Shown one piece after another: positions 12,488-25,762 of a DNA stretch of 64,000 bases. The stretch is from Stenocarpella maydis (lineage: Eukaryota > Ascomycota > Sordariomycetes > Diaporthales > Diaporthaceae). The notes under the pieces were generated by a model, which saw nothing but the letters and a program-made list of their open reading frames with translations, was not told where the DNA came from and made no database searches. A program made the translations under genes and the position numbers. How positions within the stretch are numbered: the stretch's first letter is position 1; every line of letters starts with the position of its first letter. The stretch covers positions 124,001-188,000 of the forward strand of contig NQMI01000052.1 in assembly GCA_002270565.1 (NCBI GenBank). The letters are read 5' to 3'.

Positions 12488-14249
12488 CTAGCCGGCCGTA
12501 CTCTTGGCCTGCTTCCATTCCTCCACCCAGGCCTTTACAAACTCGACCTCCTGTGCCTGAGCGTCCTTGACGGGAGCAGGAGGCAGGTCGGCCGTCGTCT
12601 GGTTAGGGAACAGCCCGTTCTCGTCCCAGTGATGCACTCCGTCTTCGATCAAGATGAATGGCTCGGTCGTTGTGGACACCCTATCTGGCAGGCCGATAGC
12701 GTGAGGTGTTGCCTGACGCCAAGGGTCCTTCTCTCCGTCGACAATGGCAAGGCGAGGGTATGACATGTTGAAACCGCCCCACTGGTTAATCCGCCCAACC
12801 TGGGAGGGGGTAGTGATGTTGAAGGCTTCCTTGCAGATGACAGACGTGTACTCGAGATCGATCAGGCGGGAGACCAGAGGAAGCTGGTCTTCTGGGACGC
12901 CGGAGCCGGTCTGGAGGTAGCCCCACTCAAAACAGTATTGCCAGGGCCACGCACGCCATGTCTGTGTGATATCGTCCTGCCTGTAGAAGCTGGGGTCGTA
13001 GTTCGTAACGCAGTCGTCCTGGGTTGTGCCCCTAGATGCACAGCTTGCAACGACAGTCCGGTTGACGTAGCCGATATAGTTGAGCAGGCGGTTCGTAAGC
13101 GTGCCGGCCTCGTCCTCATAGCCTCCAGCTTTGAGTATCTCGACGGCCTCGGTCGTTCTCGACACCGTGGCGTTGTAGATGATGGCATCACTGGACATGG
13201 CATCGCAATACGCCCCGAAACTTGTGCTATTGAGTGCCGGGTCCCAGTTGGTACCCTGCAGGCCAGCAATCCCGCCAGAGATTGCGCCGGCAAAGTCGTT
13301 GTCCCGAGTGACAGCGCCCAGCCCAAACACATCCTTCAGCCTCTGTACCCACTCAGTCCCGTTCTTGCCGATGAGGATGTTGTCGACGACATGTGTCAGC
13401 TTCTGGGTGGTGGCCGCACAGTCGCCTGGTGCAAACAGCCTCGCGGCTTCATAATATGCCCAGTAGTCGTAGATGGCCTCCGTGACCCCGGAACTCGAGA
13501 TGGCGCCCCAGTAGACGTCAGGGTAGAGCTTGCGGAGAAAGGCCACGAATGCGCCGGCGTAGGAGCCGCCGTACGCGATGTACGGGGCGCTGGCCGATGT
13601 AAGGTCGACATGCTCGAGGCCTGGGAACTTGATGTTCCGTGCGAAATAGGCCATGTCTGCGAGGGCCTGGTCCGTGGTGAGGAAGCGCAGGCTCTCAATG
13701 CTGAGGTCCGAGACAGGGAAGCTCGTGCCATAGTAGCGATGCTCCAGGATGACTCCCAGGCCGCCGGTAGCCTGGGAGAGGATGGACACGATGCCCTTTT
13801 GCAGAAAAGGCAGGCGGTCCACACCAGATGTCTCTCCGCTCTGCAGGACGATGACGGGCCCGCCTGGCTGGTAGTGGGTGTCATCGAACCAGTACCTCAA
13901 AGGGAAATGGTCATTCGTCTATGAGGGCACTGTTTAGTGGCTTGGAGGGCGGCTGTGTTCCAGTAGGTGGTTTGAGACTCACATGAGGCTCGTACAGGCT
14001 GTCATTGTGAAAGTGGTCGACAGGCACAGACAGGTTGTGAGCCGGGTAGAGCAGGCTAGGATCTGTGTCGGCGACGGCGGCGGCAGCCTGCGCCTGGACG
14101 CGGCTGTACCTTTCCTGGAGCTCAGCATCACCTGCAGCGATGCCTCTGAGGTCGCTGATGGAGAAGGAGGTCCGGAGACAGTCTGCACCGGTTGCAAGGG
14201 CCAGGGCCCCGCAAAGTATGGCCTTGACGTTGGTCTTGTCGTAGGCCAT
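12488..14249 (-). CDS. Secreted serine carboxypeptidase of peptidase family S28
   Basis: An extracellular or vacuolar exopeptidase of the family of lysosomal Pro-Xaa carboxypeptidase and DPP7. Two exons (14249-13983 and 13918-12488) flank a 64-bp phase-0 intron, giving 565 aa. The N-terminus has a signal-like hydrophobic stretch (AILCGALALATG), so I start at the ATG at 14249 rather than at the longer frame upstream. The catalytic triad is visible: nucleophile Ser near residue 208 in GGSYAG, Asp near 487 in GEKDPW and His near 518 in GVHHW. The family substrate-side motif EHRYYG is also present, as are many N-glycosylation sequons. S28 enzymes act at acidic pH on proline-containing peptides. 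It has no obvious functional link to its neighbours. Confidence 0.9.
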
Positions 14250-17200
14250 CCTGGCAGGGTTGAAAAAGACAAGGAGACGAACCAGCCACGCAAACTCGAC
14301 CAAAACACCAACGTCCTCGTCGTCGCCTCAAGCTGAAGGAGATGCACCAGGTATTGATATATATGTGTGTGTATATGTATGTCGATAACGAGGGAAGCCA
14401 AGAAAGGGGGTAGGAACACTTACCTACTCTGACGTTGCTGCTGTCCGCATACGCGTAGGGAATGCAGTTGTGGGTGGTGGTGATGGCGGTGAGCTGCACT
14501 CGAGCTGCCGAGCAGGCCGTCCAGCTGCGGTCAGCTTGGTTGTGGGTGCTACGTCGTGATTACACTCAGGCCGCAACGTCGCGTCCAAAGATGGCAGGAT
14601 AAGCGGAGGGGTTCGCTGATGGCTGACTACCTCTTACTGTTTGTATGTAGTGTAGTCGGATTTCTCCACAACAGCGTCGCCTATCCTCGATGTGGCAGGT
14701 GCCACTCGCCTGCCAGTCGGACACGGGCCACCGGCCCCGGCAGGACGACCCCGCTGACTGCCTGCCCCTTCAGGCAGTCAGAGGGAGAAAGTCATGGCAC
14801 CTGCACCTATCACCACCCTAACCCTGACCTTCACACAGCAAAATCAAGTCTCGCCCTTCCAAAGCTCTTCTTGGCCTATAAGTCAAACATAAAGAGTATA
14901 TTTAGAACGGCCATCCAATTCTGAGTTAATGAATAACAATAAAAGTGGTACACGATCTGTGGCTCTTGAAGGTATCTGATGGTATGATTTGTCTCCCCGC
15001 CGCCCTCGACGCAAGATGACCTGACGGCTCGGCAAATGGGAGGGCCTGGAAGCCGTCGCTCGATCGCCCCGTGGGCCGGCTGTCACCTGTCAAGCCTGTC
15101 AAGCCCGTCAATCATCACACACCCCTGGCACACATCTGAGTGCCCTGTGCGTGCCATCTATAAACAGCATTCAGCGCATGAAAAGCATCTGTGGGGGTGG
15201 GTGCCGTTACATCTCAGAGCTGAGCACCAATGACCGGATGACTCCGAAGCCGACGGGAAAAGGGACGCCAATCATGCGATTCCAGCAAACATCCAGCCCA
15301 TCAAACAGTGCAATCTCTTTGGCTTTCATGTTTCCCGTTGGTTTTCCCATGGCGCTAAAACGTCTCCCCTGCCAAGTCTGTTAGAACAAAACTTAATTGT
15401 CTCCGCCGAATGCCCGGTACCGCAGTGATCACGATGTCATCAGCCATCTGATCTTCACACAGCCTCGCACGGCTCACCTCTAATGTTTTGACTGATAAAT
15501 AAACCTCAGTTGACGGCACCACGGTCCTGAAATCCCTTTCCGCCCGTCAATGAACTCGGTTAAGTTACCCAACCTAACTACGGTCGTGCACGGCCGAGAA
15601 CTAATACTGCAGAGCTAAAAAGAAAAAAAATATATTGGTTCCCATCTAATGGATGAATCGGCCATTCCCGCATCTTCCTACTCTTTGACCAAAACTTTCG
15701 CAGGTGTAAATATGGCATGTTATCACTTAGTCAAGGTCAGACTCGAGCCGTACTCAACCATCAGGCAGAAGCTGACTACCTAGTTTCGTAAAAGTCAAAT
15801 ATCTAGCCGCAGTTACAGACATCTAGATGCGGGATGTCCTATACATCCAGGTGTACTTAGTCAGATACATGCCTAGTTCGGTAGGTACTAGAGCGGGCTT
15901 TCGGCTTTGAAGTTACGCGAGCGATCCCGGTTCTGTACGGCTCATAACACTTTGGTCTCAGACATCAGAAAAAACACTCCACGGAACTGGAGATCACTCA
16001 CTGGCATAATTCCAAAACCTGCACCGGTGCTCTGGACCTGGCGAAAGCGAGGGTGGCTGCAGCAAATTTTGCCTGCCACGCCAGAGTCTGTGGTTGATCC
16101 TGTTTTGAAACCTCCCATCTGAACGGTTGGTGATACCATCCGAACCACAGGCACCAAATCAGGGGTAAAGTATAATACTTTGTGCTCCCCGGCCTCATTG
16201 GCCAAGGGCTGCAGTGCAAGTAGCTAGCGTCGAAGAGCACGGGTCAAAGTTACATCGCTCCCATCACAATGTCCAAGGGCCCTGACAACCGATCCTGTCA
16301 ACAATTTTGAAGCATCATATGCCGGGCCGAATATAAATTGACTGTGTCGCTTAACACTGCATATTAGATTACTGGAATCAAGGTTTGTCGTTATTATGGC
16401 CGGGGAGACTCCTTGGACTATGAGAGCTAGTGGCCAGGCGTTCCAAGGTTATAACGGCCTTTAATCGTTGTCATAAGCTCTTCTTCTGCCTATAATCCAT
16501 CCTCCGTGTTTTCTCTTCCAGAACCGCGTTGTATCCAGTTAGATTGCGTGACCTTGGTGGTAGATTACCAGCACACTCCGCCGGTGAGTCCTCGGCATTG
16601 TTCACAGGATACTATATGAGCCTAGCATCCTGTGATTCCAATGGGACATGGTCGTTCCCCACCTAGGTACTATAGTAGATATTTCCTCGTTTGCCGACTA
16701 GTCCTTCATCATACTAATCACCCCCAAGTCTTAATAATGTGGGCCCAGTCCCTTGAAGCTAGATTTTTCAGTACCAAGAGAAACACCAGAGCTGGACCAC
16801 GTGCATTGCATACCTTAATTCTCATGTCCTCAGTTCCGATTGGTGTCTGAGGACACCTTGGCGAGGAAGGGCCGTACCTAGTAATGACGAGATGCAATCG
16901 AAGTGCCCGCTGTCATGTTTATTCGGTTAAGGTTGAGGCTGTGTGTACCGAAAAGCATATCCACCAAACCCCAGATCGCTGGGCCTACGGCACGTTTAAG
17001 CATCTTTCAGATCGACGCAATCGTCACGGGAAGACTTGGAATCTACCCGGCTGGGTGGTTGCCGCCTAGTCATTCAGGTCAATGGCTTTGGAGTCCGCGC
17101 TGGCCTATTACCTGCTGGTCATGACTAATTGAATACCTAGGTACTCAGAATTCTGAAACCAGCTGAGCAGACCAATGGCATACCCGGCAACGCGAAACCC

Positions 17201-18402
17201 GGCAATCAACACGGAACCAGCCATCTCATCTTGGGTCTAGTTGGGAGACTCTTGCCGGCGGGCGGTCACACCCATGGATATGATAATCTCATACCCCTCG
17301 ACAATTGGTCGATCGGCTATCGATCGGCTATTGATGTGGCCTGTTCATCCTTGTGTGCCATATATCCACAGTCAATCTAGAGGAGACTTGATCCAAAGCT
17401 TGGGGACGTTGTTTTCATTGGTCCAGGCCACACAAGCATCTTGGCATGGCCTATGCCCTCGCTTACTGGGGCTGAAGGAGCCGCAAAGCGGCTAAGGCTG
17501 TTCTGCCCCACGCGACGCTTTTCATGCCATGTATGGCGAGAGTCATGAACCATGTCAGCGACGCCCAATTTATAACGCCCCTGTATCCTGGTGTCTCCTG
17601 CACTACCTCAACCTTGGAAGAGTCTGGAGGCTGAGTCCTTTTGCTGTTCAGACCACCGCGCGCCTGATCTGAAAAGTGAAGCGCCAGTCGCTGTCCACAG
17701 GTTCGGGAGAGATTCATGCCAGCCGACGTCACAACAAACGGCCCATCGGCATGGGAAGCAGAGCCGTCACGACCGTCCCGACTCTGAGATGAAGTTCGGT
17801 ATCGTCAGAGGCCGAACTATTACAAGCTGTCAACTGATCGCCAAGGACAGCCTCGCTGCATCCAGGACCTGTCGGGCAGTCTATATAGCTCAACGCCTCG
17901 CCGGCCTGTTGCGCCATTCTGCATGTGGTCTCGGTGTCCGTCCTCGTTTGGAGACGAACACCCTGTTTTGGGACTACCCTGCGCCCGCGACACATGGCTG
18001 ACTCGATATCTCCTACAACCCCATCCCCTACCTTGTGACCCCCCTTGCCATCTTCCCGGCCCAGAACCTTGCCTCTGAGGTGTCGATCTCCTTCTCAGAC
18101 CTGCCCATATCCCTATCACCTTTCACTTCTTCCTTTTCTCCGCTGGCCAATCCACGGTCATCATCACATTTGAGACTTTATTTTCACAACTGCCCACTGG
18201 CCGCGCTGGGTGCGCTTTGGTAAACAAACCCAATCTCAGTTTATTCCTTTCTTAACTCCTGCAACTTGAAGTTGCCGGTGGCCCTTGGGCATTAGTCTTT
18301 CCAACGACGAACTATGAAAAGCTGCAACAGCTCGGTTTGACCAAGGATCAGGACGGACGTCCATTCTCCAACTTGTCTCCTTCCACCGGAAGCAACGACA
18401 CA
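14250..18402. other. Gene-free stretch (about 4.1 kb)
   Basis: No frame here carries a recognisable domain. Near 14352-14390 there is a TA/TG-rich microsatellite in the S28 5' flank. Copies of the palindrome ACCTAGGTAC occur at 16661 and 17134. The tract 18001-18300 is pyrimidine-rich and probably forms the promoter and leader of the next gene. Confidence 0.6.
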
Positions 18403-20165
18403 ATGGCCGGCAACACTGCCAGGTACTCGAGGCCTCAAGCCAATAAGCCGAGAATAACCCTAGTGGACGAGGTCGCTGGAACCACGCACTGGGACCTAAA
18501 TATGACGCCGACAGAGACCACTGCGCTGCATCGGCGCAGTGCCAGCTCAGACTTGGGAATAGGAACGAGGCGGGGGAACACAATAATAGAGGGCACACAA
18601 CCAAGACGGTCCACAATAGTCATCGAGCCCCCGAGACCCGCAGTCACGCAAAACAACTACAGCGACCTGCCGGAGGTGGTGGAGGCTATACCACCGTCGT
18701 GGGACATGTCAGCCGACGACAAAATGCCCGTCATCGTCGATGAGTCGAGCGAGAAGATCGCCGCGGTGGAAGGGCAAATACCGGCATCAATGCTCTCGCC
18801 CTCGCTTGAGGACCCGGTCCCAGCTTACCCCCACAGCCTCAGGTCGCAGCGGTCGAACTTGAGCACGATGGCCCTGACCGGCGAGCGCAGCTTGCCAAAC
18901 TCTCCGTACTACGACCGAATGCAGATCCGGGACGAGGTGTCGCGCGATGTCAAGGTCTGCGGTATGGGAAGCCGGATATTCATGTACGTGACGACTGGTC
19001 TGCTGGTCTTCGTCCTGGTACTGCTCGCCACTGTACTCGGCGTGACCCTGACTATGAAGGGGCAGAAATCGATGAACAGCAGCTCTGCATCCACCGGCAA
19101 ATTAACAATACTCAACACGACGCAACTCGCTGCGGTGAACTGGACAGACGCCACCGGTGTTGCTAGAGCGGCTGTCTTCTACCAGGGATTCGACAGCAGC
19201 ATAATAGTGTCCCTGCACGACTCGGTCAGCAACAAGTGGTATTACAGCAATGTTACGCAGGCAGTCTTGAACGTGACGGGGGCGGATGCCTTTGATGTTC
19301 TCGCCGGCACACCCCTGGCAGCCGTGACGAACTCGAATCAGGTCAGCCTGTACTACATGACAAACGACTACTTCGTGTCGGAGATTTGGTCCTCCGATAT
19401 CGTTGGCCAACAGTGGTTCGCAGGACAGCTCGGCATACGCCTGCCCACGCAGGCCATGCCAGGCTCCAAAATCTCGGCCTACTGGCAGATTTGCGAAAAC
19501 TGCACCAACTCGCTATTCGTAGCGTACCAGGACCCGACCGGGTTTATCCAGCTCTGCAACATGACCGGCTTTACCTGGTCGTTCGCGGGCCCTATCGGTA
19601 CTCGATTATCTGCGAATGGAACAGGGCTGGCCATACGCCCCTTCACCGACAACGACGGCAGAGGCCCGTACGGCGTGACCGACAACGCGCTGCGGGTGTA
19701 CCATTCCGACCCCTCGGGGAAGCTGTTGGAGGTCATGCGAGGCCCCGAGACAAACTTTACCTGGGTGGACAGCACTTCCAGTAAGTTCATCCCGCGAGGG
19801 CAGACGCAGCCGAGCCAAGAAGCTAACATCTTGTCCCAGCCGTGAGCAATGCTGCAGCAATGATGAACCCCAGCCCGGCGAGTCTGGCGTCGGTCTCATA
19901 TGGCAACCACGGGTGGACGAATATGATGGTGGCGTACCACACCTCAGACAGGGCCCTGACCGCCAGCTTCTGGAACGGGAGTGCCTGGGCCACGGGCAAG
20001 CCCACTATCAGCGGCGGGCCGCAGGGGTTGACCAACTTCAGCGCGATAGCCACATCGCAGAACGAGTTGATTTACGGCTTCTCAAACAGTGGCATCTACG
20101 AGTTCGTCTTTGACGTGAGCGACCCGCTTAATTGGATTCACACATACGACGTCGTGACGGGTTGA
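18403..20165 (+). CDS. Type II membrane protein with fucose-lectin-like beta-propeller ectodomain
   Basis: Two exons (18403-19780 and 19840-20165) flank a 59-bp intron (GTAAGT...CCCAG, phase 1) and give 567 aa. Residues 1-185 are polar, Ser/Thr/Pro-rich and likely cytosolic. One strong transmembrane helix lies at about 190-215 (MYVTTGLLVFVLVLLATVL). The remaining ~350 residues are predicted outside the cell, with many N-glycosylation sequons. They contain repeated blades such as AAVFYQGFD, VSLYYMTND, LFVAYQDPTG, LRVYHSDPSG and MMVAYHTSD, each followed by aromatic W/Y positions. This pattern resembles the fungal fucose-specific lectin six-bladed propeller (Aleuria AAL, Aspergillus FleA). Soluble lectins of that family lack the anchor, so this would be a cell-surface version. 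Sugar binding is inferred; the Arg/Glu/Trp sites per blade are not all evident. The ATG at 18403 is the first in-frame ATG. Confidence 0.75.
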
Positions 20166-21042
20166 GGAGACGAAACTGACTGACTTACTGACTAACTGAC
20201 TCACGTTGTATGAATCACAATTATTGAGGCAAGGCGTTCACGGTCATGATTCCCAGGATTTGTGCTTTATTCGGCCTTGATTGGCCCTGTTGTACCAACA
20301 TAGATAGATACCTCACATATACCAACGAGTAACTTCCACCAATCGATAAACTTGACAGACCACTTGCAGTTTAGCTGCTGCTCATCTCGCACATCTCCCG
20401 AGGTGTGTGTGGAACGTCTACGGTATCATAATGGGTGATGTCAATGTTCCACACATCGAGATGCGTTTGAAGTGTGTAAACACCAAGGGACCCTTGCAGC
20501 AACCATCATTTTCTGAGGGCCACAGCTGTCTCAGCATTACCTACCTAGATACCCACAAATAAGTGTTTCTCGAGCAGTGAGGACATAGGTGAGTTGACAA
20601 GATCGTAAACGACCATGACCCGTCCCGTGGACCAGATAAATATGTACCTACCTAAGTAGGTAACCTTCCAAGGTTGGGTTTCAACCAGGATAATCTTGTT
20701 TCTCCCATCATCCCTACAGGCTCCCGCGGAAATACCCTTACATAGACACGTAATCAGATATACGAATCCTTTGTTTCCAGTTTAGAACCCCCGAGGGATG
20801 TGTCACCCAGCCTATCTCCCCGTTAAGTCCCCTCCCTGCTGAGATGCACAATTTTGAGGCAAGGCATGGGCAACCCACTCAGTCACTGTATTACAGTCGC
20901 TAAAGGATTTCAGTCAGCAGAGCCAGTCGGAGCTTCCAGTCATAGAAACGCAATTTTAGAAGAGCCCGCCAGGACAGCAGTGGGCTGCTTCCTTTCCTTC
21001 TTCCAGACATACTGACACGATTTCAACGCGCGCCTGTCTCTC
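20166..21042. other. Intergenic stretch, nothing recognised
   Basis: Holds short direct repeats of TGACTGACT type just after the lectin-like gene stop (20175-20205) and TACCTA/TAGGTA motifs near 20540 and 20645. No coding signal seen. Confidence 0.5.
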
Positions 21043-21423
21043 TTGAAACCCGCCAGCTCACAAAATCTCTCTACCTCGCCCTATCTTACTCGCAATGCCA
21101 GTACCACTCGAACCGGCACTGAAGGACCCTGGCCCTTGCTGCGAAGCAGATTTATTAACCTGACCATCGAGTACATTCAACCGAGTCCGATATCTCCAGG
21201 ACAGGTGGCCGCGCAAGTTCACAGCTTGATTCCAGGGCAACGAGGGCTCTATGATGGGGAACGAGCCGAGGAGCCCGCCAGCTTCCTTCTTGAGTTCTGG
21301 GACACTCTTGTAGCTATTGCGCAGAAGGTCTCATATGATCATCCGTCTCAAGGGAATCTGGTGGGATTGAGGGCCGGTTTGGATAAAATAGCTTCGGACC
21401 CGAACGAGGTGATTGTGAGTTAA
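21043..21423 (+). pseudogene. DUF3632-like protein fragment
   Basis: An open frame without an in-frame ATG encodes SFLLEFWDTLVAIAQKVSYDHPSQGNLV near its end. The pattern 'LxxxWxxxxxIAxxxxxDHPxQxxLV' recalls the fungal DUF3632 family, whose function is unknown. The frame ends at GTGAGTTAAG, which could be a splice donor (GTGAGT), but I could not find a matching downstream exon. The missing start and missing C-terminal domain make a truncated relic more likely than an intact gene. Confidence 0.4.
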
Positions 21424-22305
21424 GAGCCCATGCCTCTGTTATTTTCCGCCATCGTCCTATACCCTTGGCTTGAAGTCGGGGAACGCAACGTCAATCTAGC
21501 GAACTAGAACTTGATAACCTTGTGTATGATGTTGAACGGTATTACGTTTCGATTTAGCACCTACGTATCTTGTCATTTCAGAAACTTTGTATACCTAGGT
21601 ACGAAGAGATATGCCGCTGTGGCATAGAGCCCACGGAAATGTAGGATCCTTAGACACTTGTCCTCGGTATGTGCTGCTGCTGTCCTGGTCTCGACCAACG
21701 ATACCCCTTACTTTCATACGCGCGCAATCTGCATCGTGGACAAGATCCATAGCTCCCCTCTGCTCTCGGTTACGGCACATCATCCGAATAACCAATGTCA
21801 TCGCCCGATCTACTCTACACCACGTCCCTAATGCCGTTATCTGATCTCTGCTTCCGGCTCTCTCCAGTACCAGTCCGCTGCATTCATCCACCGTGATCCT
21901 CGGGTTGCAGGGACCGGGGTTGTGTCCCGCAATTGAGACTAGCACCAGACTGTCAGCTACAAGTTAGCTTGAGGGACACCGAAGAGGAAATCCAGTGTAA
22001 AGGTTTCGGCAGGCCCCGTACAATCGAGTAGCTGCCTTATCAGATCTTCAAGGCAGTGGAAAATGAAATGGTGCTTGAGGCAAGGGCTGCACGTGTCCTG
22101 CACAGCATATCGTCGGAGAGCGCCGAAGACATGCTTATCACCTTGAACAGCCCAACCCGTCATCACTCGTTAAGTACCGTGTACCACACAAACCTTCCCC
22201 ACGTCTATAAAACCCGCCTCTCCGCAAGCCAGACTTCCGGACGTCAGCCGGTCCAAGCAAGAACTCAACCACATCGCCTTATACACATCTATTTGTCATC
22301 TCGTC
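21424..22305. other. Intergenic stretch upstream of the oxygenase gene
   Basis: Contains a TACCTAGGTAC palindrome at 21592-21602. Otherwise I see no gene or structured element. The last 150 bp probably form the oxygenase promoter and leader. Confidence 0.5.
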
Positions 22306-23497
22306 ATGTCGTCACTCGGAGGGGACCGATGCGCCAACACAATGGCAACAAAGTATGTTGATAGACAAATCCCTAAGGTAAGCGGTATCTACGTCTGATG
22401 CTCTTTACGCCCTACACGGATGCCGTAGATGCAGCCGACGCCTTGTTAGACTAACATATCAAGCTTGAAAGATCTCGTTGCAGGATTTCGAGAACAGGCT
22501 GGAAGAGATAACCTCAGAACTGTCCTATGCAGCGGAGAAAGTCGGCTTCTTCTCCATCGTCGACCACGGCATCACTCAAACAGATGTCGACAACGCTTTC
22601 GCCACTTCACAGGCCTTCTTTGCTCTTCCGGATGACGTCAAGGCTACCGTCGCATGGAACCCTCAAAATGTCGGCTGGGAGAAGAACTCTCAAATCCGAC
22701 CATCTACAGGCGCCCCAGACATGAAGGAGTCGTACCAGCTTCAATTTGGTGAAAATATGCTCTCTGGCGGGAAAGGCGACAATGGCCATACCAGCATGTG
22801 GATGAGCGATGCTCAACTTCCTGGGTTCAAAGACAACTGCCTGCAGTTCATGCATCAGGTCCAAGAAGTGTCGAACAAGCTCATGGTATGCCTCGCGCGG
22901 AGCTTGGGGTTTCCGGATAACTACTTCCTCCAGTCCCACGACACCTCGGACCCTAAGTGTCAGAACGTCCTTCGCCTGCTGCACTACTTTCCCACGCCTC
23001 AGTCCAACGACGGCCAGGTTTGGCATAGAGCAGGAGCCCACGCTGACTGGGGCCTTGTTACGCTTCTCTTCCAGCGGGAAGGCCAGAGCGGCCTCGAGAT
23101 CTGCCCTGGGCGTGAGGCAGTGACCGAGTTTGCACTGAATGACACTTGGACCAAGGTCAATTTCGAACCTGGCGCCATTATCTGCAACATAGGGGACATG
23201 CTCATGCGTTGGTCCGACGACCGGTTCAAGTCGACATTCCACCGTGTGAAGGCGCCCACAGAACCGGGCGACTACTACGGCGAGCGGTACTCCATTGCGT
23301 TTTTCAATCAGCCGAGCAAGGATACTCTCATTCAAGGCCCAAAGAAGAAGTACCCTGAGATCACCGGCCGACAGTTCATTGCGAACGCCATGAAGACGAA
23401 CTTCGCAGCTCTGGACAAGCAGGTGGGACACAAGGAAGGACAGGCAGACAAGATGGCGTCAACCGAGGGAGCACCGATCGTGAAGGCTACTGCTTGA
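22306..23497 (+). CDS. Fe(II)/2-oxoglutarate-dependent oxygenase (isopenicillin-N-synthase-like)
   Basis: A soluble non-heme iron oxygenase. Two exons (22306-22377 and 22472-23497) flank a 94-bp phase-0 intron with a canonical CTAAC branch site at 22451. The spliced junction reads RQIPK|ISLQDFENRL, which fits the family start. Length is 365 aa. The N-terminal DIOX_N region includes AEKVGFFSIVDHGI. Iron ligands are His214 and Asp216 in GAHADWG and His281 in TFHRV. The 2-oxoglutarate-binding pair is Arg296/Ser298 in RYSIAF. Homologues act in secondary metabolism or hormone and flavonoid-like oxidation; the substrate cannot be read from the sequence and no biosynthetic cluster surrounds it. The start could instead be the in-frame ATG at 22342, 12 codons later. 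Confidence 0.87.
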
Positions 23498-25762
23498 AAC
23501 GACTAAATGCAAGGCTGGTATCACTGAGGAACAGATTGGGAGAGTGTTCATGTAAAAGAGTGCTGTAGCTTACGTTCATTTCGGTCCTGATATAAATCTA
23601 AAATTCGGATGCACTTATCAAACAAGCTCATCCATTATGTTGCCACCAGATCCACGTAGCGGTCATAACCCAAGCCAAGGGTAGCTCCCGACCTGCGCGA
23701 CCTCAACTGCACTCAAACAGTGAAATTACTGCTGTGGAACGTTTGCCTCAGGTACAACGGACCATGTTGGCGCTGGCGCTGTGAATTTTGACTCTTCGGA
23801 TACTCCCAAAGCTTCTGGGTCGAAATACACCTTGAGACCTGGCCCAGTTGATATACTCGGAAAATGACGTAAATCACACCATTCCTATTAGAAGCTGATA
23901 GAGTTGACCTTTCATCTGCCCAAAGTCATTATCATGTTTAACACAGTTTGATATCGAGTGCCACAACTTACTCTCTTGTTGGGCATTGCTCATGTACCTA
24001 AATGGCGCATCACAGAACGATGTTGTCTTAACTCCGATGGAGTACCTAAGTACCTAGGTAGGCACTGTGGTATCACCTGTCCACTTGTCTCCGTGCAGGT
24101 AATGTTGGTCTATCAGGAAATCCGTCAATATTCAATCAACATCATCGTAGGTGATGTCTGGTGTTTCATTTCGTACCTATGGGCTCATATTGATGTGCTA
24201 ATGAGGAACAGTAACGTATTGATTCACGTCATTCTGCCAGTTGGCGCTCGAGAAGTTGGGGAGATGGAGATCCAAAAGGAACAAGAGCTTAAACCTGCGG
24301 ACTGTCAGTATGCACTTGAAGGAATGATCAGTGGGAGGAAAGAACATTTATAAGGTTCTCCTGCGGTGAAAACGTCATGTGGTCGCAGTCCCTCTCGAAC
24401 AGATCCTAGAAATGGTTATTGCAGCTGTTTCTTAACATTGAAAGTTGTCTTAGGGTACCTAGGTTAATCGCATTGTGGTCAAGAGTTGTCCCCATTTTCA
24501 TTGAGGCCGTAATCATTGGATGCAAGAATAGTGCGTCCTTTCCGGACAGTAACAGTCTTCTAATTTGGCCTGAAATCCTCTTCCAATTTCACTGAGAGGA
24601 TCCTTTGCCCATTCTGTAGTCCGCCGGGTGTATAAGACATGCAAGAGTTACAGTTATCATCGACCCACTCAGATTTCACCCTCCACCTGTCTAAATAAGA
24701 CTTCATGAGCGAATTATCAAGACACCTAAATCAGGGAATTAAGAGACAACAATGAGGGAGATATAAGAGAAATAAAAGAGAAATAAAAGAGAAAAATTAC
24801 CTTAAATCAAGCCTTAATCTTTAAATCTTTATTTTTTAAGAGTTGTTTTATATAAGTTTTAAAAGTTTTTAATCTTTTAAGTTATCTGTAACTCTTATAT
24901 AGCCTATTATAATACTTATAAAATGTTTACTCTTTAAAAGAGTTAACTGGGTGCAATGTAACCATATTAATGTCTGAGCACAGCAATTGGGCTGGTCTCG
25001 ACATCTAATTGATATACTTGTACCAACAGGTTCCATTGGAGCCAACCAGAAGGCACGCTTTTTCGAAGCTGAACATTCCTGCCGCTCGGCAAATGCAAGC
25101 ACCAGGGTCAACTGTCAAGCGTAATACAGGCTGGAGGGGGAATGTCACTATATGTAGGGAGGTTGAGAATCTCGGTGCAGAGTCCTCTTTACAGTTCGCT
25201 TATGCAGCTGCGGAAGTTTCAGGCCCACCATTTCGAGCACCAAGGGGGAGGAGTAGTTCTAACACCGCGCCCGGCGCGTCAAGTCCCACTTTTGTCCTCA
25301 TCGCCAGACCTGCACATTCTTCCTCTGATCCCACTGCGATTCCGAGTAGATCCCACTGCGCACTCCGTGTATCGCATGCAGTTTGGCATGAGCTGCAACT
25401 TGAACCACGTGGCAAGCACCTCCAGATAGGTCTGAGTAAAGAGGAAATGACAGGCAGTAAGTAGGGACGCATGGTCAGACCCACAGTTTGTGAGGCATGT
25501 GATGAGTGACGGTAGCCATTTGGGTTTACAGCCTTGGGACATGATGGCGCCTTTCTTCTTCCCGGCCTATGCAACGCGGACTCTTGTATCCACGGAGTCT
25601 ATTACAATGCAAATACAAAGTGAAAGATGGGGTGGCTTTGCTTTCGAAGCCAACAAGTTAAAGATCATAAGTCGTCGATAAAGCCTTCCGAAGCCAGCAC
25701 ACCGAGAGCGAAGAAAATCGGTCGTTCTCGTCGCCCACATGCAACTCCCATCTGCCGCTCGC
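23498..25762. other. Gene-free stretch with an AT-rich island
   Basis: No gene recognised. Around 24765-24905 lies an AT-rich tract with repeats of the type GAGAAATAAAA, consistent with an old mutated repeat. TACCTAGGTA palindromes sit at 24051 and 24455. Short open frames around 25.0-25.7 kb have no domain signal. Confidence 0.55.
24765..24905. repeat. AT-rich island, possible RIP-mutated relic
   Basis: Base composition changes abruptly to mostly A/T, with three copies of an AGAGAAATAAA unit and many TpA steps. It is too short to identify an ancestral element. Confidence 0.5.

Noticed and set aside
12938..13924. A 328-codon plus-strand frame opposite the S28 peptidase
   Set aside because: Antiparallel shadow of a gene with a complete catalytic triad; no recognised domain of its own.
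22607..23431. A 274-codon minus-strand frame opposite the oxygenase
   Set aside because: Shadow frame; the plus strand encodes the full iron and cosubstrate ligand set.
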